NCBI GenBank assembly: GCA_001683735.1
Contig: LUGG01000005.1
Location: 496,001-560,000, forward strand
From: Grifola frondosa
Taxonomy: Eukaryota; Basidiomycota; Agaricomycetes; Polyporales; Grifolaceae
Length of the DNA stretch: 64,000 bases
Direction: 5' to 3'
This document shows, piece after piece, positions 46,120-60,895 of the stretch. The notes below the pieces were generated by a model. It made no database searches and was not told the DNA's origin. It saw only the letters and a list, made by a program, of their open reading frames with translations. Position 1 is the first letter of the stretch, and every line of letters starts with the position of its first letter. Both the position numbers and the translations under genes were made by a program.

Positions 46120-46137
46120 CACGTGCAATGACGCGTC
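46120..46137. promoter_or_regulatory. Second copy of the CACGTG...ACGCGTC element
   Basis: CACGTGCAATGACGCGTC, identical over 18 bases to 21219-21236. It joins an E-box word to an MCB-like ACGCGT word at fixed spacing. Confidence 0.5.
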
Positions 46138-46308
46138 GCGTCTGTGGCAGAAATGATTCGGAAGCCAAAATATTTTTTTTTTTTCCCACTTCACTCTTCG
46201 GATAAGTTCGCGTTCTTTCCATTAGAACACGTAATATCTTTCGGTCGTCATATACGATGCCCCAAGCAATCTTACAGCTACAGTATGCCACGTCCTTCGA
46301 GGCCACAT

Positions 46309-46738
46309 TTACTGAGGGTTATTGATGCTCTGCTGAGTCTCGCCCTTGTCTCTTCGCAAATTGCCTACACCAAGAATTCATGAACACGACATCATTCCAT
46401 CAAAAGGGTTGAACTGGACTCACCCGAGGTCTCCTGCTCGCGGTCTCCGGACACAGCACCGACAATGGCGTCCTTGCGGCCGCCAACGCGATCCTTCGTG
46501 CCCTCCACGTAGCCCTGCGCCTGTGCGGCGTTGTACTCCCCTTCACCCGCGGCGTGCTCCTCCTTCCCAGATTGCTGCCACGTTGTGGCGCCGGTCATGT
46601 TGCCGATGGTCTCGACGGCGGTGCCCTTCATGGAGTGATATTGACCGGTGGACTTACTGGAAGAGAACGAGCATTAGTATCGAAATTTGTGGTAAGGCGG
46701 TGACTATGGACATACTTGGGGCCGCTGTTGTCTGACAT
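46309..46738 (-). CDS. CsbD-like stress protein
   Basis: Small hydrophilic protein, three exons. Exon 1 from ATG 46738: MSDNSGP, with a donor GTATGTCC. Exon 2: KSTGQYHSMKGTAVETIGNM, TTWQQSGKEEHAAGEGEYN, AAQAQGYVEGTKDRVGGRKD, AIVGAVSGDREQETSG. The last intron (GTGAGTCC to TAG) joins NLRRDKGETQQSINNPQ and TAA at 46309. The repeated K-E-x-x-G pattern and DAIVGA/DKGETQQ segments match fungal CsbD-like (also annotated as mismatch/cruciform DNA-recognition) proteins, which are abundant and stress- or stationary-phase-induced. Molecular role not settled. The gene reads cleanly. Confidence 0.8.
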
Positions 46739-47258
46739 GATGTACGATTTATTGGTGTAGAGAAAAGTATAGAGGTGTAATTGTGTGCGGTGTTCGTCCA
46801 CGGAACGATCAGTATATATACTGAGAAATCATCGAAGTGACGTCGCCCCCTTGGCGAACTGCTGTAGTGGAGCTTATTCCGATGTGGATATTTGCTCCGC
46901 CCTTCCATATTGACATGCATGGTGCATGACGCGTTTCAACTGCCATCGCTTGGAGCTGTTCAAACACGATAACCGAATGGCATGCAATACAAGTTTCATA
47001 TTCACAGGAATCATCGAGAGTTTATCTAGGGTACAGGTTAGCGGGTAGGTAAGTAGAAGTCGTGTGGAGGTCATGATACCATCATGAGGGAATATCAGAT
47101 GCCAGCAAAGTAGTAAAAGGATGAAAAAAACGTCGCGGTTGCTAGTGGAGATACAGATCGGGCGTGGATAACATGAAGCGGAAGAGCTAGCGGTCATCGT
47201 TCGTTAAATGAACGTTCGACAACAGAATGCTCACACTCACGGACGAAGTCACGATTGG
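46739..47258. other. Intergenic
   Basis: Promoter side of the CsbD-like gene and 3' side of the one-helix protein. Nothing further seen. Confidence 0.35.
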
Positions 47259-47916
47259 TTAGCTAGATCCAGCATGCCACTCATGCTCTCGATCAGAGAC
47301 GGGAGATGATGATGCGCTGGATTCAGGTGCGAATCCAGGCTCTAGCTCATTTGCAGGCAGTACAATTCTGGCCACCAGAGGATTTTGAGTGCTAGTCGCT
47401 TGTACACGACCAGCATCGTCACTGGGTGAAGCACGAGTAATTTCCACGGGAGCAGGACCAGTCCCAGATTCTAAGTCGTGATACTTTGGGGGGACATCTT
47501 TGTCGTCGTATGCAGGAAGAGCCTCCTCGTGCGGAAAGTCTGGATGCCTGATGGGACCACGTCGTCCTCGAGCATCTATATCGGCAGCTCGCGTCCTTCT
47601 TAGGCGCCGCACCTCCCCTCGGTGGACAAGAGGAACCGGGGAGAGTATGGGGCCGTATGTGAGCGAGTTCCGTACATCGTCAGGTGGGAAGCGAGAAACT
47701 TGGCGACCAGAGAATTCCCCCGGAGTGTAGTCCATGTAATTTTGAGTCCTGAAGAATTCATGTAGAGGGCGGTTCCCCCTGCGAAGCCGAGTACATCTAC
47801 ACAGAAATGAATGAGATTGATTGATGCCTATATGCATTGGAAGACAGTGATTGATACCTCCAAACGATTAAGGACACAATCAGGACTGCGGCTGCGACTG
47901 CGAACACCCACTCCAT
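47259..47916 (-). CDS. Single-pass membrane protein with PY motifs
   Basis: Two exons. Exon 1 from ATG 47916 is one hydrophobic helix, MEWVFAVAAAVLIVSLIVW. After an intron comes RCTRLRRGNRPLHEFFRT (stop-transfer basic residues), a YTPGEFSGRQVSRFPPDD segment, RRLRRTRAADIDARGRRGP and EEALPAYDDKDVPPKYHDLE, ending EHEWHAGSS. LPAY and PPKY are PY-type motifs that recruit WW-domain (Rsp5/NEDD4-family) ubiquitin ligases. The layout, short lumenal start plus helix plus PY tail, resembles adaptor proteins for such ligases. Family not recognised, so an adaptor role is inference. Confidence 0.65.
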
Positions 47917-49398
47917 GATGTCCTTCAGATCACGCCTTCAGCTGCACATATCCGCCGAGGTCAACCGCAACGGGTACGTGCCTTGGTTACTTGCAGATTG
48001 TCTTGCTGTTGGCTCGAAGGGAAGGGCTGTGCCTCCGCAGGGCTTGGCGCCAGCGGGGACGATATCGTCAGTGACCCTGAATTACTCATCGCTCCGATGA
48101 CGAATGTCCCGAGCTCCTGAGCACTGGTAGTAGGCTCTACGTTGATTTTGAAAGGCTGAATTCTCGTTCAATGTTACGTGCGGTACAGGGTGCACTTAGT
48201 GTCGATAAGCGAGAAAACGCATGGGTTCGACAAACGCCTTCCATTGACGGTGTGCACAGAAGACCCTCGGATGTGGCGTACGGCATGGGTTGAGGTCACA
48301 ATGTGACGCCATTGTCACCACGACGCGTCAGTCACGTGATGCGAAAATCCAGACGCGCGAATTGCGAGTGGGAACTTTGACAAGCTACGTTTGACCATGA
48401 TCCCGACGCTGGTGGCACAGTCCGGACGCTCTGCGTGGAAAGGCAGGTGCATTCCGGATGTCTCGTTTATTTCTTAGCTGATGTCGTACTCGATGAATAG
48501 GACCTTTCTTTGTTGCATTCCCGAACTTGCGTCGGGCACTGGACCACAACATTCCTATCCGGACGCAGGCGCGGTCATGTACAATCCTCCCTAATTTCGT
48601 TGGGTAAGAGTCCAAGCTTTGTATTTGAAGCACGTCGACTGGACAATGTTGCTTGAATAGAATCCGCTTCATGGTCCATAATGGTAAAGACTATGTTCCA
48701 GTAGTGGTGACGCAGGATATGGTAGGCCATAAGTTGGGTGAATTCGCAGTCACGAAGAAGAGATTTGTTTACAAGTGAGTGGCCAAGTTTCCATTAATTT
48801 TTGAATCGATGAGCTCATTTCGTGCCACGCAAGGACGACGAAGAACAAGTAGTGTCTCCGAGTTCCTTCTGTATCTATCCACGTCCATCCACGTCCATCC
48901 TTTTCCTTCCAATCACATTCTCTATTTGACATACATTTGCAACGTCATTGGTCAAAACAACGCACCGAAGCTTGCACTTTAGTTGCAACAGACAATTACG
49001 TTCTTGCACATCTTATTCGGGCATACAGATAAGTCAACCATCTTGTGAAGTTATCCAAGCTGTTCACGAGTACAAACATGAAACAGACTACCCTCTCCAC
49101 AGGATCTTCCGCCTACTCCCATGCTCTCCCTCAACACTCGAATCGTACATTTCCTTTTTCCCCAGTTCGAACTCCAGATCTTACACCCTCCAAATGCAAC
49201 AGTTTAAGTTATCGTTAATTCAAAGAGAAACACCACGCGGTTAGCCGACGACCAAGAATTATGGAAGTTGGCGACATCGGCGACTGCCATGGCAAACGAA
49301 AGCGAACGAAATAAATAGCGGCTTCATCTACACGCGCGTGCGTCAGCTAAATGCTCGTGCTGCTAGTGGTACAACGTACCCGGTGACCGGACGGACGC
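47917..49398. other. Intergenic
   Basis: 1.5 kb without a supported gene. Carries GACGCGTCAGTCACGTGATG near 48324, another paired ACGCGT/CACGTG site, about 400 bp upstream of the one-helix protein gene. A tandem CACGTCCATC repeat sits near 48880. Confidence 0.35.
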
Positions 49399-49522
49399 TC
49401 AAGCGATGACACAGCTGGACCCGCTGTTCCCACTACCAGTGCCCTCAAAGTTGGTCGGGATGTTGGTGGTGATCTCGGTCTCCTCGACGGGACGGGGGAG
49501 CAAGAGTGAAGAAGGCGTCCAT
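49399..49522 (-). CDS. Pheromone precursor P5 (CVIA), two missing bases
   Basis: From ATG 49522: MDAFFTLAPP. It then leaves frame at a five-C run (plus G run 49494-49498) and again at a three-C run (plus 49489-49491). The rest reads EETEITTNIPTNFEGTGSG and GSSCVIA, TGA, in one frame. The span is 124 nt, two short of 42 codons, and relatives P6-P8 all read PPVP or SPVP at this point. Two one-base losses are therefore the simplest explanation. CaaX box Cys-Val-Ile-Ala. Its C-terminal part (GSGNSGSSC) matches P7 (GSGTSGSSC). Either a dead copy or a sequence error. Confidence 0.8.
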
Positions 49523-50973
49523 TGCAAAGGTGGGGAGGGCAAAGGTGGGGAGGATGTGAATGAATCGAAGACGAAGATCGCCGAAGTGACTTAGTGGGTG
49601 AATACTGAGTCGCTGATGTTCCAGCTGCTTCACGCTGCTATTTATGGGCTCGGGCCCGCTAGTGAGCTTTGGTCGTGGCTGTCGAGTATCCGCGAAAATT
49701 GCGACTTGGAGGTCAGTGCTTTGTTTGTGAGACCGGATATGATAGGTCAAAAGCAACGCTTTGGTGCGATTTCCGCATATCTTGGATCTGGTGTAATTGT
49801 AACAGTCTATTGTTGCAGCCACATTAGGTTCGCCGTTAGGCCACTTTCTCTGCGGCAAGACATCGTTCTAGGGTGCCGTGATGGACGACGCTTTTCTTTT
49901 CGACCGTTTGGCCCACTCTCGCTCACGGGTCTTCTTGCCTCATGTCAGCGTACGGATGTTAAAACTTGTAGTCAGCAACATTTTTGTGAACCATGGTATC
50001 TGCAGCCACAGTAGCCGGCGAAGAAAAACTTGGTAGATCTGGATGATCGCCTCTCCTGCAGATATCGAAGAAGTCCTGATCGATCGACGGCAGTTAGTAG
50101 GTATCTCTGCCACCAGCATGGGTAGGGCAGGATGCTCAAACAATAACGAACTGCAAGGCTTGTTCGCCGATCTTCCCACATGTATGGCATAGAGGCAGTC
50201 TTCACTCAACCGTGGACTGGATCGACGTCCTTGTGGTCGGCTGCTCAAGTGTTGCACTGTTCTTCCTTGCCGCTTGCTTTGCTTACTTTTGCTCTATGTC
50301 CTCTACTTGTTAGGACGCAAGAACCGCGGACGCACCCTGACGCACTGAAACAGTGAGGGCGAAGAACAGGCTTATGATATCAAGGTGGAAATGACAGCAT
50401 GATCCGGCTCATAACAATACCGCGTCTCAAACTCAAATCAGACATCGTTTGTCAGACTGAGACTTTACCAAGTCCTCTCACAATTGAAATGTGGCCTCGT
50501 GCATCTGGGATCTGACAATTCCACATTGCAATCTATGCAAAGTGAACTCGCGGCCCGCATTATTCTGTGAGATGCCATCCCGAGTACAATTGCACTCCTA
50601 CGTACTGATGATAAGTCCGGAAAGGATACAAACTAGCTATAATGTCAATAAAGATACAAACAAAGACTTCACCCCTGCAACGTGCTCATGGCTCCTCCAA
50701 AATCTCCTTGTCCTTGTGATGGGAATAAAGAACGTCAAATGATGTCATTACGGGTGCTGCGTCAAGCGAGCAAATATTCGTGAACGAAGCGTTTCGAAGC
50801 GGTGATTATACGGGATGTGCGTGCGGTAAGGGTGTGGTGGGTGACGCAGGGAAAGAAAGTGTGATGACCGGAGGTGCGTTGAATGCAGCTCGCATCTGTT
50901 CTCTAGACCTCAGTTCCTGTGTTCACAGACCAGGTTTTACTCGGGACTCACCAACGAGACCGGTGTGGAGGCT
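49523..50973. other. Intergenic
   Basis: Between P5 and P6, both minus strand. No gene supported; the promoter of P5 should be at the left end. Confidence 0.35.
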
Positions 50974-51096
50974 TCATGCGATGATGCACTGGAACAGATT
51001 GTTCCCAGTGGCCCGCTCGAAGTCCGTCGGGATTTGCGTCTCGCTCCCCTCAGATGTGGAGGGAACTGGAGGTGCGAGCGTGAAGAAGGCGTCCAT
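50974..51096 (-). CDS. Pheromone precursor P6 (CIIA)
   Basis: 40-codon ORF from ATG 51096: MDAFFTLAPPVPSTSEGSET, then QIPTDFERATGNNLFQCIIA and TGA. Same N-terminal family as P5, P7 and P8. Glu-Arg before ATGNNLFQC is the usual maturation site for basidiomycete pheromones, and CIIA is the farnesylation box. Its end (GNNLFQC) matches P8 (GGNLFQC). Reads cleanly. It sits 1 kb upstream of CNOT11, about 10 kb from the nearest receptor (R6). Confidence 0.9.
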   Translation of the reverse strand: MDAFFTLAPPVPSTSEGSETQIPTDFERATGNNLFQCIIA

Positions 51097-51209
51097 TATA
51101 GCTTGGCGGCGATATTCCACTTCAAAGATTAGCGGAAGGTGAGGAAGGATTGGAATGCCTCTTGTCTCTGCCGTGTCCAGAGCTCACCCTTCGTATTTAT
51201 GTGTTGCAG

Positions 51210-51392
51210 GTTGACAGGAAGACGCACTGCGTTCCTTGCGAGGACAATTGTCGCTGCTGCTGCGAAGGGCAATGCGGAGACTCCGAGATATTTCTGTGCA
51301 TGGACGACGACGGCTGCGCATCTCGGGTCCTCCCCAATTGTTATATGGGAATAGCGACGCCATCAAACGGTGGCCGCAATTGCCTTCTGTAG
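51210..51392 (+). other. Possible cysteine-rich exon
   Basis: After an acceptor-like TTGCAG, one frame encodes VDRKTHCVPCEDNCRCCCEG, QCGDSEIFLCMDDDGC, LPNCYMGIATPSNGGRNCLL before TAG: 12 Cys in 60 residues. No in-frame ATG or clear upstream exon was found, and it overlaps the promoter of P6 on the other strand. It could be an exon of a small secreted protein or chance. Confidence 0.25.
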
Positions 51393-52126
51393 GTGCGTGC
51401 CTTTCTGCAATGTCTTCCTATCGAGCGTTTCGCTGCATGCGATATCCGCCACGGATCAATGTCGCCAGGAATGCGTCCGCGGCACGTCGGGTCGCGCTCA
51501 GCGTGCCGTCGCCTTCACAATAACGTCGAACAGATGCGGTAAGTATGTCACTTGCTTCGCATGTATTACTGCGTGCAAACATCAAGATTGGCATTGCATG
51601 ACGAGCCACGGGCTCCGGCTTCGCGCCCGTTATTGTCTTGCACGTCGCCTATGTAACACATGCTTTCAGGGTGTGTCATCAGGCCATCATGCTTGAGAGC
51701 GCCGCTATGTATGCATAGCGATTTAGTCCGTGTGAAGTTGAATTTCTAATGTGCTTCCCACCCACACTTCCGAAGGGAGAATTTGAGACCATTGTGCGAG
51801 TCAGAATATATGTTGTAAATTCGACAACCTTCATTTTACCGTGATGCTCTGGGGGTTCCTAGCTTAAGATATACTCTTTCTTTCTGAGGGATTATGCGAT
51901 ATTGCCCATTACTTTGTGCGATGGTCACTAAAGGAGCTTTGTGTTGATGTCGATGGCTGTAAACGCGTAATGGGTGCTGGATCTCGATCTGTATTTTATC
52001 GTTATTATGTAACACATCACATACACAGATGTCACATTCTGTACAGTGTCATCTTGTCACGGCTTGGTCCTCATCGTCGACGACGACGACCAATGGTTCG
52101 ATCTCGATGCTGAGCTTCTGGTTTCC
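51393..52126. other. Intergenic
   Basis: Upstream of CNOT11. No other gene supported. Confidence 0.35.
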
Positions 52127-53646
52127 ATGATGCAAACAGCCACTTTCTATCAGCCTCCCATGGCTGCGAAGCAGACTGCCGTGGACCCTGTGCGGGCTTC
52201 GGTCGGCCATCTCCTGTCCCGGGCTTATTCACTTCCATGTTCGACCGCTGCGCAAGCTTTCACTCAGCTCGTGCAGCCCATTTCTCGATTTCAAGTTGCT
52301 CTCGATGCTTTGATGCCGCTTCTGGAGACTAATGTAGAAGTACGAACTACTCGAGACTGACAGCGCTTCTGATCAGCTCATACTCACCTCTGTTGCAGCT
52401 TACACAACGAATACTTGTTTCATATATCTTGTACTCACTATACGCGCCTCATCCGATAGCTATTAATCCCTTCAAGTCTGTACTGTTCGCTTCGTTCATC
52501 AGGGAGAGAGACCTGGCGACGAAAGTCGCGAACAGCGGCGGTGTCAGCGAAAACGAGCAGCTGGTCTGGGTATTATGGAAGATCCTGAAAGGCGATGGAA
52601 ATGACGTGAGTTTTCATCAAGCGCATACTGAATCTGAGAATTTATGTGGCATAGATTGGTCCATTCTCCCCGAGCACGCTGGCACGATCTCCTTTACCTC
52701 CGCAACTTAGAGCAGCGAATCTCACTCTCGAGGAAGAAGCGCCTCCGCCGCGACGTGCCAGGTTCGACCCGTACGTTCATATAAAATTTGTTGATCTCAG
52801 TTTGACCGACGCTGTTCTCAGATTCGAGGACAGTGATGCACACGATTCCAAGTTCAACCCCTCGGAATCATCAGACACCCTTACTGCGGTCGAGATTACC
52901 ACGGAGCGCGATCGCGAAAGAGAAAAACTGTCCGATGCCATGACATTGCTGCTTGCTGCTCGCGATCGCGTACTCACACTCTCTGAGCAACGTGTGCGTA
53001 CCGTACTTCCCCTCCAGTTTTACGTCCTTCTGACTGCATTGTAGACCCTATTCCCCTTGATTCCGCAGCTGACCTCTCCTCCAATGATAACTTCCGTCGA
53101 TCTGCCTCCATTGATTGCCAATAACCCGACTCTGGCCCACCCTTTGCTGACTGCTTTGCTCTCCTCCATTGGGGAACAGGGGCCGTTCACGTACCTGGAT
53201 GTCCTGAAACGCCTACCGCCCACCTTGCCATCATTCGATCTGCTCGGCCGCCTCCTCCGAGACCCCACAATGATTCCGGACGTAACAACCGGCGGGCGTA
53301 CCACTATCGCTGATCTCGTACGCATCGAGGTTCTCGGGTGGTTTACCCACGAGGCAATCCGGTGGCTTGACAAGGCAGAACAGGACGAACGTGATGGGTT
53401 GATTAGTGACGACCGGTTTGCCAAGGGTGTGCAAAACGTAAGTGGTCTACAACGACCGCAGCTTCCTCACTTCACCATCATGCATCCACGCAGCTGTGTC
53501 GTTTTTATACCTCACTTATCAAACTCGGAATCGTCGACCCAGCATCGGACGCCGATTCGGCGGAGATGGTGCACCTCGCCCTGCGCAACTCGCGCTTCGA
53601 AGAGGCAAACGCGTTGTACCGTGTTCTGGCCACGGGCAAATTCTGA
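52127..53646 (+). CDS. CNOT11: CCR4-NOT complex subunit 11
   Basis: Multi-exon gene, start ATG 52127 (a second ATG follows directly). N-terminal part: VRASVGHLLSRAYSLPCS, QLVQPISRFQVALDALMPLL, NPFKSVLFASFIRERD, QLVWVLWKILKGDGND. A disordered linker, EEEAPPPRRARFDPY, is followed by LLLAARDRVLTLSEQR. The C-terminal domain is PPMITSVDLPPLIANNPTL, GPFTYLDVLKRLPPTLPSF, WFTHEAIRWLDKAEQ, LCRFYTSLIKLGIVDPAS and FEEANALYRVLATGKF. NNPxxA..LL, a VDLP segment and the closing RFxEA..LYRxL pattern identify the CNOT11 (DUF2363) family. In animals it docks on CNOT1 with CNOT10 in the mRNA deadenylase complex. It reads cleanly; convergent with cla4. Confidence 0.85.
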
Positions 53647-54110
53647 CGTATCGCGGCCTTATTATAATAGACATATGTAGTCATACTGTACAATCATACC
53701 GCATTGTTATCGCAATTGTGTACTTGCCTCGTGTCGGACGGACTTATCTTATGTTTGTTTGCATCTGGCTTTCCGCTTGTATGTCCATGCCTTCGCACCA
53801 TCATATATGTGTAGTTCGTTGCGTTCCCATTTCTCGTACACATGTCATATGCGTACTACATAGGGCACATGGTTAAAATATGCATCTAGCCATCATAAAG
53901 TACAGTAAAAGATTTCCAATTGGCATACGAGACAAGCAGAAGGGCGAATGGACGGGACATCGACAATTCAACATATATATGGAAGGGTAGACGGGTAATA
54001 GTAGAAGATGGAAGATACAAGGGAATGCACGAACGAGCACACAACCAGTCCAGTCGAGAAAGATCGACTCCCAAGCACATCAATGGGTCCGAAGATACAA
54101 AACGGGGGAA
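53647..54110. other. Intergenic, convergent 3' ends
   Basis: 3' ends of CNOT11 and cla4. Nothing else seen. Confidence 0.35.
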
Positions 54111-57404
<3,294 letters not shown>

Positions 57405-59121
57405 TACAGCACCAGAAATCAGAGAGAAGCAAAGGTGTTTCAGCCAAATTCAACACGAGTGAAACAGAGACAGTCAGCGCGAGATCGTGGAAAGAGCAGG
57501 TGAGTCGTTATAGTTCAGACAGAGACGAGCTACGAGATTAGGGGAATGCGTGCGTTGTCGTCGTCGTCGTCAGTGTCGAAGAATGATGACTGACTGAATC
57601 CGCTGTGGCTTGTGCCCGGAAGTGTGACCTCGGATCTAACCGAGGAAAGTATTGTCACGGCAACCGAGAATTCACTGACAGAATCACTTCAATTCCAGGT
57701 TGTTTCGACCCCACATACATATACAGAACGATGATCATTATAGCATAGCATTCGAGGGCCGCAGCAATTTTCCAAATGCTAGGTAGGGGGTGCTCGAAGG
57801 ACGTTTGTGACGGACGGACTGGGTGAAATGGTCACGTACGGAACATCGTCTGCTGAACATTCGCGAGGCGTCTCGAACCCCGCCCCCCTCCTCCGCATTC
57901 CAATGCGTGGCAGCTCGCGTAGGCACCCCAAATCAGTCTCCCGACGTGATGAAGCCGTGGCAGGCACGCATCAGCTACACCGCTGTTGACGAGACCAAGA
58001 ATACGATCACATACAAGTGAGGACTGACTGCGAAAGTTCAGATGGTGGCGCTAACAGTCTTGATCGCACCAAGACACTGATGAAGGTATCCAGGTCTGGA
58101 GTTTGATCAAAAAGCCACAGGTGAGCATTGCTTCAGCGTTAAACCATAAAGTCTCATTCGCAAGATATCTAGCCACATAGCGTTGTGAACATTTGGATTC
58201 GATCAATGTCGAATGATCACTCACGCCCAGCACCGGCTCCGCTCCTGCGTATGCTCAAAGCGCATTCGACCTGAATATTATTCCCGGTCCCGGTCCCGAC
58301 TCGCATCTGATCAATAGGTGCGAACTTTGCAAGTTCCAGACATATCGTCATATGTGACAAATGTGACATCTCAATTGTTTTCCGTCACACCCTTGAGTCA
58401 GGCAGGTGGTGCAGAAGGATCAAGAGGCGACCCATCGGACGAAATGAGATCGCAAGACAATAACATGTATCAGACGCAGATAAATCGCCGAAGGAGGAGG
58501 TATTAGCGCGCGAAATTGTGACATGAAAGAGGTTAGGACACTGGAAGGTTTACGAAGGAGTCGCACTACGCACACTGTTGCATGATGTCTCCTTTTTGTT
58601 TTGTTGGGCTGCAGAACGCATCTAGTGCATAGGGAATGAGCTGTACATACACGAGGCGTAGTTTTGCGCATGTTCCGGTGCGTACTATAATGTCCGTGCA
58701 TCCTATGCAGCGCAGCTAACAATAACGGGCCCGTGGTATTCCCTTGAGCTGCCGTAAGTGAAGCAAAGATTTTGCACTTAGCCTGACGAAATGGCGTAGC
58801 AGCTGCAGTCAACTGTGTGGCTGAATCGTCCGATAGATCTGAAGATCATAGAGCTCCTGTCGAAAACAAAAAGCAAAGCGCGCAGTTAATCCGCATGCAC
58901 TCGAGTGATCAGAAACCAAATCACCTCCAAGAATCTCGTCAGCATGAAGGCTAATCGCGACGTTATTGTTTTGCATGCTTGTCCACGGCGTTCGCGCCGC
59001 ATCAAAAAAGTGGATAAATACTCCAGTGTGCGTCTGCACATTCCTTGCGACATAGTCATCGTCACCCAGAGGATCACACTCACCTCAAGACTCCGCACTC
59101 GCACATCATCCTCATTCTATA
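57405..59121. other. Intergenic
   Basis: 1.7 kb between the divergent starts of cla4 and P7. A (GTC)n microsatellite lies at 57554-57572, probably in the cla4 leader. No gene supported. Confidence 0.35.
57554..57572. repeat. (GTC)n microsatellite
   Basis: GTTGTCGTCGTCGTCGTCAG, about 150 bp upstream of the proposed cla4 start. Confidence 0.6.
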
Positions 59122-59244
59122 ATGGACGCATTCTTCACCCTCGCATCCCCCGTCCCCGCTGAGGAGCCCGAGCAGACGCAGGTGCCCACTGACTTCGAGT
59201 CAGTAGGAAGCGGAACTAGCGGCTCCAGCTGCGTCATCGTCTAA
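59122..59244 (+). CDS. Pheromone precursor P7 (CVIV)
   Basis: 40-codon ORF from ATG 59122: MDAFFTLASPVPAEEPEQTQ, then VPTDFESVGSGTSGSSCVIV and TAA. Same N-terminal family as P5, P6 and P8; the end GSGTSGSSC pairs it with P5. The CaaX box ends in Val where P5 ends in Ala. Reads cleanly. It lies on the other side of cla4 from P5/P6 and on the opposite strand. Confidence 0.9.
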   Translation: MDAFFTLASPVPAEEPEQTQVPTDFESVGSGTSGSSCVIV

Positions 59245-60043
59245 ACTGTGCGCTCATCTGGTACGTTTGCACGAAGTGAATTCTGAAGTCCACAGTGCTG
59301 ACTATCTCATACAGAGCCTTGTGCACTCACGACCGTTTTCGCACCCATGACGATATCCATCGCATTCACGACATCTTCGCATTCTTTCGTTCTGCGCATG
59401 AGCTTGCATTACATCACATTTCTCTTCGTTCGGGACTGCATTTGAGTAACTTATCAAATTCTTCGGGACACTGTCGGGGAGGGACGGAGTACGAGCTGAC
59501 GAGATTTGAAATGTTGGTTGGCGTTTTTAAATTTGTCCTGGAACACACCCAGTGACGCGACTGTATGATTGTACGCGGGACTTAACGAATAGGAAGGGCA
59601 TTGGAGAATATCTGATCTTCATGATTTGGCCAACATGAGCTGACTCGAGCTATGACATTCTCGGGAACCTGTCTACAAGTGTCAGTCGCAGAAGCAAATA
59701 TTCTATGTAAGCTTACGCACCCGCTGCCTCATTGTTAGAGCTTTGCAGGGAGGTCATAGCTTTGAAACCCGGTTTCTCCGCGTATGGCCCGACAAGCCAC
59801 AGCAATTAGACAATGGGTCGGCTTAATATGATAATGGCATGCGTCACCTTCCGCATAGGATCCAATTGTCATTTTCTTCCGATGACTGAGATCGGAAGCC
59901 ACAGCTCTGCGCAGTGCAGTGTTGCTTTGAACTCTAGGCCAAAGCCACAGTACGCCTGCAGTGATAAATAGTCAGTCAGATATGCAGGAATCGTATCAAT
60001 TCAATCACCCACAAGTCGATCTTGTTGCCCTCACCCGTTTGCA
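59245..60043. other. Intergenic
   Basis: Between P7 and P8. No further CaaX ORF or gene recognised. Confidence 0.35.
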
Positions 60044-60166
60044 ATGGACACATTCATCACTCTTGTTCCACCCGTCCCTTCTGACGAAATAGACACCATC
60101 CGAAGCATTCCTACTGACTCTGAGAGAGGTGGAGGGGGAAACCTCTTTCAGTGTCTCATCGTCTAA
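60044..60166 (+). CDS. Pheromone precursor P8 (CLIV)
   Basis: 40-codon ORF from ATG 60044: MDTFITLVPPVPSDEIDTIR, then SIPTDSERGGGGNLFQCLIV and TAA. Glu-Arg before GGGGNLFQC gives a standard maturation site; Cys-Leu-Ile-Val is the CaaX box. The mature end (NLFQC) matches P6. The N-terminus diverges slightly from the MDAFFTLA form of P5-P7. Reads cleanly. Confidence 0.88.
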   Translation: MDTFITLVPPVPSDEIDTIRSIPTDSERGGGGNLFQCLIV

Positions 60167-60895
60167 CCATGCATCTCGAAGGTATGCAGACAGACTCCTT
60201 TGCGCCAACGCAAAAAGGCCTCGTGTTGACGCCTTACTTCACAGATGACGCAGATACCTTTAATTATCCCTTTTTATTGTGGTCGCCGATGTCGCAGCCG
60301 CGCTTTGCTAGGACTTCCGATTGCTGTTCCCGTTTCGTTCTTGATGATGTAACATATTGTGGTGTGGCCGGAGAAGTGGACTCGTAGAAGACGGACAATT
60401 CTGTGTTTGTATCAGCTGATAAATGAACTGTATTGTGAGAGAGGACTTTGACTGACCTGCGTATGCGCCAAGAAAAATTGAAGAAAGTGGTAGAAATGCA
60501 TCTGAATCTATGTAATGTATGCTACATGCATTGATTTTATGACTTAGCATGGAAACCAACAGACATCGAGACACTCATTTTCATCCTGTCGGCAGAACGT
60601 GTTACTGAGATGAATGTAATCTAAATATATGATAGGAGCTCACTTGATATCAACAGAGCAAGGAGTCTGCTAGCTTGAAATTGATGAGCGTAGCCACTAT
60701 ATTCAAGCCCGGCGTGTCTTGTCATATCAGGAAAACATGACACATATAACGAATATCAACGGCATCTCGAACAGCCCGTGAGTGGCAAAAGATATCAGTG
60801 AGCAGCGTTGATGGTCAATTGGTCAACGTAAACGAATCGTCGAAGCGCCCGTCCTGGGCGCAGGAGGTGAACTATCTACACCTCCCCCTTCCACT
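60167..60895. other. Intergenic
   Basis: No gene supported. Confidence 0.35.
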
